In this document: piece after piece, positions 19,357-28,900 of the stretch | Numbering within the stretch: the stretch's first letter is position 1 | Layout of the letters: every line of letters begins with the position of its first letter | Assembly: GCA_012295225.1 (NCBI GenBank) | Contig: WMKK01000015.1 | Coordinates: 213,369 to 277,368 of the forward strand | Direction of reading: 5' to 3' | DNA from: Ostreococcus mediterraneus | Taxonomy: Eukaryota; Chlorophyta; Mamiellophyceae; Mamiellales; Bathycoccaceae | Length of the DNA: 64,000 bases | Program-made: the position numbers and the translations under genes | Notes under the pieces: model-generated | Seen by the model: only the letters and a program-made list of their open reading frames with translations | Databases searched by the model: none | What the model was told of the DNA's origin: nothing

Positions 19357-21171
19357 TCACGCGACATCAGAGTTGGACTCCGCGGTTTTAGCGCACCACA
19401 TGTACGCCTTTGTCATGACGTCGTTCCCGGTAGCCATGGGATAGTTGTACACGCCGGGTTCGCCGCCTCCCGAGGAACCAGCGCGCGCGTACTCGTAAGT
19501 GGTGTCCTTGTCTGACTTGAAGCGACACCTCATGTCGCCCGTCATGACGGCAGACGACGTTTGGCGATTCACCAGGTTCACCCATTTTGGATTACTGAGA
19601 TCTGTCGTGATGTCTTGCATGGAGATCGACCCAAGGATGGCGCCCGTATTTCCGTGATNTGGAGCATAGTGCTCGTAGAAGACGACTTGACAGTCGTCGC
19701 ACGTGTCAGTCTNCGCCTCTCCATCAAGCGCCGCGTCCGGTTCCGACGTGTCGGACGCACAGACGACTGTCGCGCGATTGATGTTGTCGTTGCCAGTTGC
19801 CAACGGGTAGTTATACACGCCATCGATCGTGGATCCACCGCTGCGACCGCCCAATTTGCGAAATTCATAGCCCTCGTCGGCATCCGTGATAACTCGGCAA
19901 TTATCATGTCCAGTGATAACAATCGAGGAAGTGCCGTATTGGATGTTTGTCCAGGTTGGATTGTCGTACGTGGAGATGGTTTCGATTCTGCCGAGTACTC
20001 TTCCCGTGTTACCGTAGTCAGGGGCGTAGTGCTCCCAAAAGACGGCAGTGCATGACGTGCATACGTCCGGCGTATCCGAGATAGGTTCCTCATTCATACC
20101 CAATTCTAGATCCGTTTTGCCATCTGATGGCGTCGTCTCAGGTGCCGGTTCGGGCGCGTGCTTACCGTACCAGTCGTTGTTATCGAGAGGTTCGTCTGTG
20201 TGCGAGGAGTGGAAGGTGCAGTGTTCGTTATTGTCATCCATATGATGCACGAAACCTTCGCAGGCGTCGCAGGCGTTGCACTTGTTTTCACACCATTGAA
20301 GTTCCCGCGCTCTGTCTGAACTCTCAAATATATGATTCACCACGCAGTGTGCGTCTTGCGTGACAAGGTTGCCGACCACCGTGTAACCCTCTCTCAACAC
20401 GTACGTCGAAGACAACTCAGACGTCGTCGATTCAGAAGTCGTCGATTCTGGTGGCGGCGGGGACGGGGGCGGCGGGGACGGGGGCGGCGGGGACGGGGGC
20501 GGCCGGGGCGGGGACGGGGGCGGCGGGGGCGGTGGTGGGCATTCAGATTCGCACGACCCGAAGACGAAGTTAACCTCGGACGGATTTGCGTCCAACGTCC
20601 GCACGCGATTGAAGTAGTCGCCGTATTTTTGTACGCACGTCGGTTCTCCAACCTTCCACGCGCTCACAATGGGCGAAGAATGCTCCCCGATTTCGTACAA
20701 GTAGTCGCCGCGTCGATTCACGAGAACAAATCCGTACTCAAAGTTCACCTCATTCGTCGTCAGACTGAATTTTCGCCTGTACGCGGGCTGGTTCGGCACT
20801 TCGTCCATCACCAGCGCGTCTTCCCACTCAAAGAAGGAATCCGTCTTGAGGTTGTGCCGCGCGAGCCGCACCTCCGCCACTCCGGACAAGAAGAACTTCG
20901 GGTTTTTCGCGCGCAAGTCACTCGTGATCGCACACGGGCCGACATCCACCGTGAACGTGGACGAACCCTCAACCGCGTACACGGGCGCGATGCCCGCGCG
21001 CGCGCGCGCCCCGCGTCTCATGGCCAGGCCAGCCAGCCCCGTCACCGCGAGCAGCGCCCCGAACACGGAGGCGTGAGACTTACGCACGCGCGCGCGCGCG
21101 CCCCCGATCAAGGGTCGTTCCTCTTCCACGGCATCGCGCGTCACCGCGCCGTATTCGGTCGGCGCTCTCAT
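19357..21171 (-). CDS. Type II cell-surface protein with proline-rich linker and two tandem repeat domains
   Basis: 604 aa. A short basic cytosolic tail (PLIGGARARVRK) precedes one membrane helix (about 34-51, ASVFGALLAVTGLAGLAM). A luminal domain of about 150 residues (with VNFEYGFVLVNRRGDYLYEIG) may be starch-binding/CBM20-like. A Ser-Pro4 hydroxyproline-type linker (about residues 212-245) and a cysteine-rich PAN/Apple-like module (QWCENKCNACDACEGF) follow. Then two copies of a roughly 100-residue domain each start with FWEHYAPDYGNTG or FYEHYAP.HGNTG and end VYNYPLATGND or VYNYPMATGND plus WCA/VCA. I do not recognise the repeat with certainty. Two undetermined bases (19659, 19713) fall in or beside the second repeat. 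Confidence 0.8.
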   Translation of the reverse strand: MRAPTEYGAVTRDAVEEERPLIGGARARVRKSHASVFGALLAVTGLAGLAMRRGARARAGIAPVYAVEGSSTFTVDVGPCAITSDLRAKNPKFFLSGVAEVRLARHNLKTDSFFEWEDALVMDEVPNQPAYRRKFSLTTNEVNFEYGFVLVNRRGDYLYEIGEHSSPIVSAWKVGEPTCVQKYGDYFNRVRTLDANPSEVNFVFGSCESECPPPPPPPPSPPRPPPSPPPPSPPPPSPPPPESTTSESTTSELSSTYVLREGYTVVGNLVTQDAHCVVNHIFESSDRARELQWCENKCNACDACEGFVHHMDDNNEHCTFHSSHTDEPLDNNDWYGKHAPEPAPETTPSDGKTDLELGMNEEPISDTPDVCTSCTAVFWEHYAPDYGNTGRVLGRIETISTYDNPTWTNIQYGTSSIVITGHDNCRVITDADEGYEFRKLGGRSGGSTIDGVYNYPLATGNDNINRATVVCASDTSEPDAALDGEAXTDTCDDCQVVFYEHYAPXHGNTGAILGSISMQDITTDLSNPKWVNLVNRQTSSAVMTGDMRCRFKSDKDTTYEYARAGSSGGGEPGVYNYPMATGNDVMTKAYMWCAKTAESNSDVA

Positions 21172-21229
21172 CGTCCTCGCACACGTCGCGGTGTGGGGTG
21201 TAGGGTGTTACGCGACCGACCCTTTGTTT

Positions 21230-21270
21230 GGGGGTATTGACGAATCATGATTGGTCGATTGGGGGTATTC
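21230..21270. promoter_or_regulatory. Double copy of shared promoter element in a bidirectional promoter
   Basis: On the minus strand 21250-21230 reads TCATGATTCGTCAATACCCCC, toward the surface-protein gene at 21171. On the plus strand 21245-21255 reads TCATGATTGGT followed by cgattgggggtatt, toward EXO1 at 21372. The two half-copies overlap around a TCATGA core, giving each gene one oriented copy. Confidence 0.6.
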
Positions 21271-21371
21271 CACGCCACCAATGTATCACTTTCAAAACCG
21301 ATGTGCACGCCATCGCATCGACAGCCCGTCGCGCGTGCGCGACACACGCCGTCGCGGCGCCGCGACGGGCG

Positions 21372-22976
21372 ATGGGGATCAAAGGACTTCCCGCAGTCGT
21401 CGAACCGTGGTGCGTGAGCACGCACGTCGAACGCTACGCGAACACGCGCGCGGCGGTTGATGCGTACTCGTGGTTGCATAAAGGATGTTATTCTGCGGCG
21501 CAAGACATCGCCACGGGGAACGCGTGGTGGCGCGCGAGAGGGCAAGACGCGCCGTACGTGACGTATTGTTTGTTTAGGGCGAATTTGTTGAGGCATCATG
21601 GGATCACGCCGGTGATTGTGTTTGATGGCGATCGGTTACCGGCGAAGCGACGGGAGGAGGAGGAGCGACGCGCGCGTAGGCAAGCGCAGATTTCTCGAGC
21701 ACACGAGGCGAAGAGTGTGAATGATAGTCATGGGGCGAAGAATGCGTTTGCAGCGGGGATGGATGTTACGCCTGCAATGGCGCATGAGCTCATCGTGGCG
21801 TTGAGAAGACAAGGTTTTGAATTTATTGTGGCGCCGTACGAAGCAGATGGGCAAATCGCGGCGTTGGCGGCGACTCCCTCGAGCGAGGGTGGCGTAGATT
21901 TGGTATTTACAGAGGATAGTGATTTAGTTGCGTATGGATGTGAAACTGTGATTTTTAAGCTCGAAAAGAGTGGCGATGCAAAGGAGTTCAAGTGGCGAAA
22001 CATGTTGGCGGGTCCGCCGCCGGCGCGCGAGGAGAATGATGAAAACTTTCACGATGTGCAGCGCAAGAAGGGACCGCCGCCATTAGATTTTAGAGGTTGG
22101 GATTTCGAGTTGTTTCTTAGTTTGTGCGTGCTGTCTGGATGCGATTTTTTGGACAACATCCGTGGTCTAGGCATCAAGAAGATGTACGCGCTGCTTAACA
22201 AGTGCAAAAATACTGACGCCGCGTTCAAGCTTTTACGCGCGGATAAAAAGACTGAAATTCCCGATGGGTACGAGGAAGAGTGGAGAAAAGCGCGATTAAT
22301 TTTCAAGCATGCTTTGGTGTACGATATGCGATTGAAAACGTTGCGCCACTTGACGCCCATCCCGGCTGACATTGGTGTCGAAGACTTGTCGTTTCTCGGT
22401 CCCAAGTATGATGACGCCGAGGCGACGTCCATTGCGACTGGAGATACTGATCCAATAACGCGCAAACCTTTTATCGCGCCAGCTACAAATTCTACAAACA
22501 ATGGCGGTAGTAGCTTATTCAGCAACAAGGAGATGAAGTTTGCGGGCAAGAAGCGCAAACAAGAAAAGGCGCTCGGACTGGCGGCGACGTCGGCTCAAAA
22601 GTCTCTCATGATGAACTTTTTCACCAAAGTCGCCAAGGTTGTGAAATCGCCCATAAAATCCATGACGCGCGGCGCAGTGCCTGCGGCGCCGGTACCGGTA
22701 TCGAAAAATCCACCCAAGTCTCCGGCGTTGGGTTTGCTCAGCGACGACGACGACGATTTCATGGCCGTGTCCCTCGACGCTCTCGCCCCGGCGAAACCCT
22801 CGGCATCGACCATCGAAGAAATCAATCTCCTCGACGACGATGTCCTCGACGCACTCGCGTCGTCGGGGGCGGTGAACCCCACGAACGCGTTCGCCCGCGC
22901 GCCGCCTCGCGCCCCGCGCGTCCTCGCGTCGCTCTTTTCCCCTCAGGCGCGCGCGCGCCCTCAACCCCCACCATAG
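21372..22976 (+). CDS. EXO1: Exonuclease 1 (Rad2/FEN1 family)
   Basis: 534 aa from the conserved MGIKGL start at 21372; the frame stays open upstream, but this start is fixed by the family because the N-terminal Gly threads the active site. The N domain has AVDAYSWLHKGCYS and PVIVFDGDRLPAKR. The I domain has APYEADGQIAAL and LVFTEDSDLVAYG, and the helix-hairpin region has LSGCDFLDNIRGLGIKKMY. All metal-binding acidic residues expected are visible. The enzyme is a 5'-3' exonuclease and flap nuclease in mismatch repair and resection. The tail is Ser/Lys-rich and acidic, ending FARAPPRAPRVLASLF. Confidence 0.94.
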   Translation: MGIKGLPAVVEPWCVSTHVERYANTRAAVDAYSWLHKGCYSAAQDIATGNAWWRARGQDAPYVTYCLFRANLLRHHGITPVIVFDGDRLPAKRREEEERRARRQAQISRAHEAKSVNDSHGAKNAFAAGMDVTPAMAHELIVALRRQGFEFIVAPYEADGQIAALAATPSSEGGVDLVFTEDSDLVAYGCETVIFKLEKSGDAKEFKWRNMLAGPPPAREENDENFHDVQRKKGPPPLDFRGWDFELFLSLCVLSGCDFLDNIRGLGIKKMYALLNKCKNTDAAFKLLRADKKTEIPDGYEEEWRKARLIFKHALVYDMRLKTLRHLTPIPADIGVEDLSFLGPKYDDAEATSIATGDTDPITRKPFIAPATNSTNNGGSSLFSNKEMKFAGKKRKQEKALGLAATSAQKSLMMNFFTKVAKVVKSPIKSMTRGAVPAAPVPVSKNPPKSPALGLLSDDDDDFMAVSLDALAPAKPSASTIEEINLLDDDVLDALASSGAVNPTNAFARAPPRAPRVLASLFSPQARARPQPPP

Positions 22977-23330
22977 CGTCACCGTCCATCCCACATCCAC
23001 CGCCGCGCGCTCTAGACGTACATACAATATACATATCACACCATCATCGCGCCAGGGGAACGATCGCGTCGTCGTCGTCGACGTCGCCTTCCACGACGTT
23101 CCATGGCCACGTCGGACACCAACCGACGTTTTTTTCTGTGTGTTCCCCTGTGTTCCCCTCTTGAGTCTTCATTGGTCAAATTTGCGTGTGTACCCCCCCC
23201 CGCGCTCCCACGAATTTTGGCGCGCCAAAAAGCATCGTTGAAGAGAGAATTTAAATGCCAATTATGCGATTCGGATTGTCCTCACAACCGCGCACGCGTT
23301 TGACACGACACGCAACACTCGACGATCATC
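22977..23330. other. Intergenic region without a recognised gene
   Basis: 354 bases. It holds a run of nine C (near 23192) and an A+T-richer part before the next ATG. No gene or RNA is supported. Confidence 0.5.
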
Positions 23331-23765
23331 ATGCTCACTCAAGATAACTACGTTAAAGCCATGCAAGCCTACTTCGGGTTGTTCGGCGTGACGCTCGCGA
23401 CGAACCCCGATTATTTCTGGGGCGCCAAAAGCGTGTTTAAATTCCCATACTTTGCCGCGACGATTGGAAGCGCGACGACGGCCTCTGGGTTCTTTGCGCG
23501 ATTCTTCGGCATTGCGTTGATCCTTATCGTGCTCGGCAGCGTGCGTTTTGGTGTGTCTGACCGATCGTTTTCCAAGCAAGCCACCGGGTTTCATGTGTTG
23601 ACGACGAAGATCATCTACGACGTGGCCAACGTCGTCGGGACGAAGAAGGCGCCGAGCCCGTTTGTCGCGCAGACGTGGAAGGTGCAACTTTTGGTGAATA
23701 TTGCTCTCGCGGCGTGGGGCGTCAAGGTTGCGGGTGGTGTGCAAAAGCTTATCAAGGCTGATTAA
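23331..23765 (+). CDS. Small membrane protein of unknown function
   Basis: 144 aa with three or four hydrophobic segments: YFGLFGVTLATNPDYFWG, FFARFFGIALILIVLGSV, FHVLTTKIIYDVANVV and VQLLVNIALAAWGVKVAGGV. The first 25 residues lack a clear targeting peptide. There is no cysteine, and few charged residues lie inside the helices. I do not recognise the family. The ATG at 23331 follows a run atcatcatg; the ORF stops at TAA 23765. Codon use is like that of well-expressed neighbours, so it is probably real. Confidence 0.65.
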   Translation: MLTQDNYVKAMQAYFGLFGVTLATNPDYFWGAKSVFKFPYFAATIGSATTASGFFARFFGIALILIVLGSVRFGVSDRSFSKQATGFHVLTTKIIYDVANVVGTKKAPSPFVAQTWKVQLLVNIALAAWGVKVAGGVQKLIKAD

Positions 23766-24114
23766 GTGCAAGTCTGACGACGATGCGGTGTTTGTCAACT
23801 CCGCCGTCGCTCGGAAGAATAATGCTCGAATTGCGGGCGCTCGAATGCAGATGCGCGCGCGCGAACGAACGCGCGGCGTTTCGCGGTGGAACGCGCAATG
23901 AAAACAACTAACCCCCCCCTGAGCGATAAGTATACTTTAATCTTGTAATATGATGTTTACGACTATGTTGACACGTGTGTGTCGTTGCAGAGAGCAACCA
24001 CTTTGGGCGCCACGCGTATAATCACTGAGATGTTCGGTATTACAGTCTAGTACTACGCCCGAATCTATCTCTTCGCCACCTACGTTCTTCGCCTCCAGCC
24101 TACAATCAATTGTC
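23766..24114. other. Intergenic region between two convergent 3' ends
   Basis: 349 bases between the small membrane protein and the 3' end of RPS21. A C-run (accccccct) is near 23912 and the 24000-24110 part is A+T richer. Nothing coding is supported. Confidence 0.5.
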
Positions 24115-24738
24115 TTACGCTTGGTTGATGGTGGCCTTCTTCTTCTGCCACAACAAGTCGAGAGCAGAGTCAGATTCACCCTGTGCGATGTATAAACGAA
24201 AGAGAGCGCGGCGGTTAGTGTCGTTGCGGAGCGACTCAAAGCCGCGATCGATCGCGCTCGAACGACCATCTTCGGGGGCCGTCGTCGACGCCACCAATTG
24301 TAATCGTCCACGCACGCGCGCGAGAGAAGAGACGTCACTCTTGAGTGTGAATCACCACGTCACGCGCACGGGATGCGACATACACGAGGGCGAACGGAGC
24401 CCGCGCGCTCGACATCCGCGCGACTCGGGAGGGTCAAAAAACCCTAAGTCACCCATCGCGCGACGTGGCATCTCGCGTCGAACACGTTCGCCGACGACGA
24501 CGAACGCCATGTAAACGCGAAGACGACAACAATGATAATCGCATCATCGACGTACCTTCATGCGGACGTAGCCCGAGAGCGCCATGGTCGTGTACGATCC
24601 GTTGTACACGCCGTTCGCATCCAAGTGCCCGACGTTCAACTGCACCGACGCCTTGTCGGACGCGGTGATCAATCTGTTCGTCCACGAGCACTTGCGCGGG
24701 ATGTAGAGGTCTACGTTTTCACCGTCGGCGTTCAACAT
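24115..24738 (-). CDS. RPS21: 40S ribosomal protein S21 (eS21), two exons
   Basis: Exons 24738-24556 and 24180-24115; the intron of 375 bases starts GTACGT, ends GCACAG and has ACTAAC at 24219-24214 on the minus strand. The product is 82 aa, the usual plant length. Exon 1 reads [35 protein letters not shown] and ALSGYVRMK. Exon 2 reads [16 protein letters not shown], both matching eS21. The protein sits on the small-subunit platform. The intron is the longest found in the window; I looked for snoRNA C/D boxes in it and saw none I trust. Confidence 0.94.
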
Positions 24739-25090
24739 GTTTCGATTCGACTCGTCGTGCGTCGCAAAGAGACGGAACGCGCGGCGCGACCTTGGCTGAA
24801 GAGGTCGCGGGACAACGGGGGGCGCCACCCCGTGTGGCGCCGTATGTCCGACATAAACCCCACATCCAATACTGTGCATACCATAAGTGTATCCAAACGA
24901 CATTCGCGCAGTACACATTTCTCCAAACCCGCGATGTGTGTCTTGTATTGTAATACTCAAAACAACCATCACGCACCACCCTTGCTGCGTGGGCGCGATG
25001 ACGTCCGGGACGTGTCGGCGGTCTCGCGCGGTCTCGCGCCTCTCGCGCGCGCGTCGCGACGTCACTTCTCGCGTGCGTCACACGCGAAAC
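24739..25090. other. Bidirectional promoter region RPS21 / bS16
   Basis: 352 bases between two divergent ribosomal-protein genes, one cytosolic and one plastid. A long opposite-strand frame crosses it but shows no family resemblance beyond the RPS21 exon it contains. Confidence 0.5.
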
Positions 25091-25779
25091 ATGTCTGCGA
25101 GTTTAACGTTCGGTAACGCCGTCGTCGGCCAACGCGTCGCGGCCAAGGTACGCGCGCGAGCGAGCGATGCGACGCGACGCGATGGGCGACGGTCGCGGCG
25201 ACCCTCGCGAGGGTGATGCGACGTGACGTGGGTGATGATGTGTGGTGACTGACGACGACGCGATTATAACTTCACGCGTGACGCAGGCGGAAAAGAGAGT
25301 TTCGGGTGCTCGTGCGACTTTGCGCGTGGAGAACAAGGTGGCGGTACGTTTCGTAGACGCGACGTTCACGACCGATGGCCGAATGGGCGAGGAAGACCTA
25401 GAACCCTATGCGTAAAGGGGCGCGAGCGCGCGATGAGACCTTTGGTTGACCATCAGGGTTCGCACCGCGTCGAGTCACGCGTGATTGAGAGCCAAGAATG
25501 CACACAGATGACTGACGATGGCGCTCGTTGTATGACCCGCACGCACACACACAGATTCGTTTCACCCGCATGGGCCGTAAGAAGGAACCGTTTTACCGCA
25601 TCATCGCTATTGACTCGCGCGCGCGACGCGACGGCTTGCCCATCCAACAGTTGGGCTGGTACGATCCGATCCGCAAGCAGTCTTCCCTCGATGCGCCGGC
25701 GATTAAGGACTGGATTTCCAAGGGTGCACAGCCGTCGGACACGGTTGGTGCTTTGCTTAAGAAGGCGCTCATCATTTAA
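25091..25779 (+). CDS. RPS16: Nuclear-encoded plastid ribosomal protein bS16, three exons
   Basis: Exons 25091-25147, 25287-25343 and 25555-25779. The introns of 139 and 211 bases start GTACGC and GTACGT, both end in CAG, and have ACTGAC at 25248-25253 and 25511-25516. All junctions are phase 0. The product is about 112 aa. The first two exons (19 codons each) make a Ser/Ala/Arg/Val-rich presequence with no early acids, typical of plastid targeting. Exon 3 is bS16: [20 protein letters not shown], then [20 protein letters not shown] mitochondrial destination is possible since bS16 presequences can be ambiguous. Confidence 0.9.
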
Positions 25780-25917
25780 AAGAGGAAGGGGTGAGACATT
25801 AGTTCGAGAGATTCAGATTCGCTGAGGAGGCGCTTAGTAACGTTGTAACATTCACAACAATATGCATTTAATTCATCAATGTATGCTTCATAGTGTTCTA
25901 CTCGATGAGAGTGAGCG

Positions 25918-28900
25918 TCAATCTATCATCTGATCCGCATCCAGGCTGACGTGCGCGGCGTTTGCGCCCGCTTCGGCAACCACGTCGGCGCGCTGCAGGA
26001 CGGATTTCACGTAAGTGACCATTCCCTGACCAAACGCCGAGATAATATTCGATATATGCGTGCGAAGTTCTTGAATATTATCCGTGCGATCGAAATAATC
26101 GAGGGCGTGCTCCAAGATGAACTCTTGAAGAGACTTGCAGTCGTAGGACTGCGCGGTAGCGTAAAGCGCGATTCGCTCATCCATGGAAAAGCACGCCAAG
26201 TCTGCGTGTTCGATGAACAACTTTTCGAACAAATATTTGAAACCAACCATTCCAAATCTCGTTGCGTGTTCAAGAATCAAAAGGTACTTGTCTTGCAAAA
26301 ATTCTTGCTCGTTCAAGGGAGAGAGCTCATCAACGGTGCCCGTATAAATGAAATCCAGCATGCACTGCAGTACTTCCCCATCAACGTCTTCCAACTCAAC
26401 ATGTATGACGCCATTGGGCATGCGTTTACTAGGGTCCTGCACAGCTTTATCGATGATCGAAAGAAATTCATTAGACGCGTGCGCGAAAGCAATTCTGTGT
26501 GCGCTGAAACTATTTGGAGTGCCAGGCTTTGAAGGATCTTTCTTGTCGTGTTCGGTGCACGTAAAAGTAATGTCCGACAACTCTGGGTCTTTGAAATACC
26601 AATTTCTTGGTAGGTTCTCTACGGCCGTAGGTGTTGAAGGTCGCGGTGGCATGACTACGTGTAAATCTTCGTTCGACGTGCACATCGTGCGTTTAATCGC
26701 GCGAAGAGCCTCCATGGCAATGTTCACCACCAGCTTACTGCTTCCACCCGAGTAGTGAAGTGGTTCGGCTGGGTTGTCCTTGAGCAGCATGTCGGCAATC
26801 ACATCGAGACCACCATGAGTAAGAAACACATTTGGCATATCCACTGGCTTGCACAAAAACGCCAATGCAAGTGTCGACCGCTGACGATCTAAAGGCTTGC
26901 CATTACCAATCACATATGTGAGGTAATGTAATACATCGTCCTTGATTTTCTCTTCAATGCGCTTGACCGTTTTAGTTACGCACTGTTCAGAAGTTGGCAC
27001 CAGCAGAGAGCAGTTTCTGAGACGCATGTAGGCATTCTCTATTATCATCTTTGGAATGTTGTCTTTGTTTTCTGCCAAGCCGTAAAGAGCAAATGCGGCG
27101 TTGTGCTGTAAGTTTTCAACAAAACGTTTCGCCTCATTTTCAATGTCATCCTCAGATTTGTTCACCGTGTTGGTGGAACGAATGTGGTCGGCAATATCCT
27201 CAATTTCAGATCCCAAGAGACATAAAAGGGGTTGAAGAGCACCGGAGTGGCATATTCCAACCTGGTTGTCTCCGAGCTGTGCTAAGCGACCAAGAGCGAA
27301 TGCAGCCATCTCGCGAAGACCGGGATCCCGATGGTGTAGCATCTTTATCAACGACTGCACTGCCCCTCGCTGGACGATTTTCGTTCTATAATCCGGATCA
27401 GATTGTCCCGGAGGATCAAGGCGCGCTGCAAATTGACCTAGTAACAACGCAGCCTCGCGCTGGCTCTCCGCACAAGTGGACTTCAATAACTCAATGACAG
27501 GTTGAAGTGCTCCTTGATCGAGGACGCGTCGCTTGATGTGTGCCGATGAGTGCACCAAATTTCCAATGACGCCAACAGCTTCTTTATGAATAAGCGGATC
27601 TGCCGATCGAACCATGAATATCAGCGACGGAAGAGCTCCATGTTCGACTATTTGATTCTTGTTTTCGCCATTTTTGAAAGCCAACGTACGCAGCGCACTC
27701 GCCGCAGACCGCTTTAACTTTGCATCTTTTGCATCAAGAAGCTTCACAAGTGGAGGAATAGCACCGCGTTCGCGGATTATATTCTTTATTCTATTGTTTT
27801 CATGTGCCAAATTTGTAATCGCATCCGCAGCGCGTCTTGCAACGCTCGCCGTGGGACCACTACCTTGACTTGGGTGACATCGCTCAAGAAGTGGGACCAA
27901 CTCGCTCACAACATCAATCTTCTCAACGTTAACATCTGAGCTTGGAGGATGTTCAAGAGCGTCTTCTTGCCTCACGAGCTTGTTCTGATTTACTGTTTTA
28001 CCCGCCAATAATCCAATGACGTAACACGCCTCTTTTTCTATATCAGCTATTCCAGGAACTTGTTTTTCTTCAATCAAATTGTTCTCGTGTAGGCGCCGGC
28101 ACTTTTGCATCAAAGTCAAAAGCGGTGGAATGACACCGACGCTAGCTCCTCTACCACTTGTGTCCACCTCCATGAGAATGTCCGTAATTTCGTCCAGTGG
28201 CGCTCGATTCTTAAAATATTTGACTAGAATACATCCTGATTTGACGATTGGGAAATAGTGCGCGTTAACGTCTACATCAACGTCGCAATCCTCGTACAGG
28301 CGGTCCACGTCTAAGTTCCCGTCAAGATTGTTTCTCTCCTTGACCGTCATGTCCGGTTCTCCTTGCAAGCTATCCACTAATGAATCAAGTTCGATCACTT
28401 CTCGTCTGAGCAATTTCCGCGTAAACTCTTCGCACTTTCTTGAAGAAATCCCAGCCACCTTTGTATGTCTCGTGATATCGTCTCTGATGAAATCGGCGAT
28501 AATTATCAACTGCCAATCCTCACAGATGAGTTCTGTGATTTGATCGACCAGCATTAAGCTAGAGGGAGAATCTTTAATGAGCTCTGCAATTGCGCGAAGG
28601 GAACGGCGAAGAGCATCTATGTTCCACCCAGAAACGTCAGTGATTCTCTCGCCAGCATCGTCCATGAGCGCAGTGGGTTCATACAACGAACGCAACAATT
28701 GTCGATGTTCGCCCATGGCGAGAATCGCCGCCGATGCGCCACGCGAACAATGCACATCTTTCCGTTCTAATATTCCAAGCAAAAGATCAATGACGCCCAA
28801 ATCTTTAAACGCTCGCTGCAACTCCTCGTTTTTTCGAGTAAACATCGCTAGAGCCGCCAATACACTTACACCAATTTGTTCAACTTTATGTTTGTTCTTC

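Noticed and set aside
21168-21599. Minus-strand ORF over the EXO1 start
   Set aside because: Arg-rich, opposite to the conserved MGIKGL start region; no domain.
22515-23039. Minus-strand ORF over the EXO1 tail
   Set aside because: Arg-rich shadow of an established coding strand, with no recognisable motif.
24181-24555. snoRNA in the RPS21 intron
   Set aside because: I found box-C-like strings but no paired C/D boxes or antisense element I could defend.
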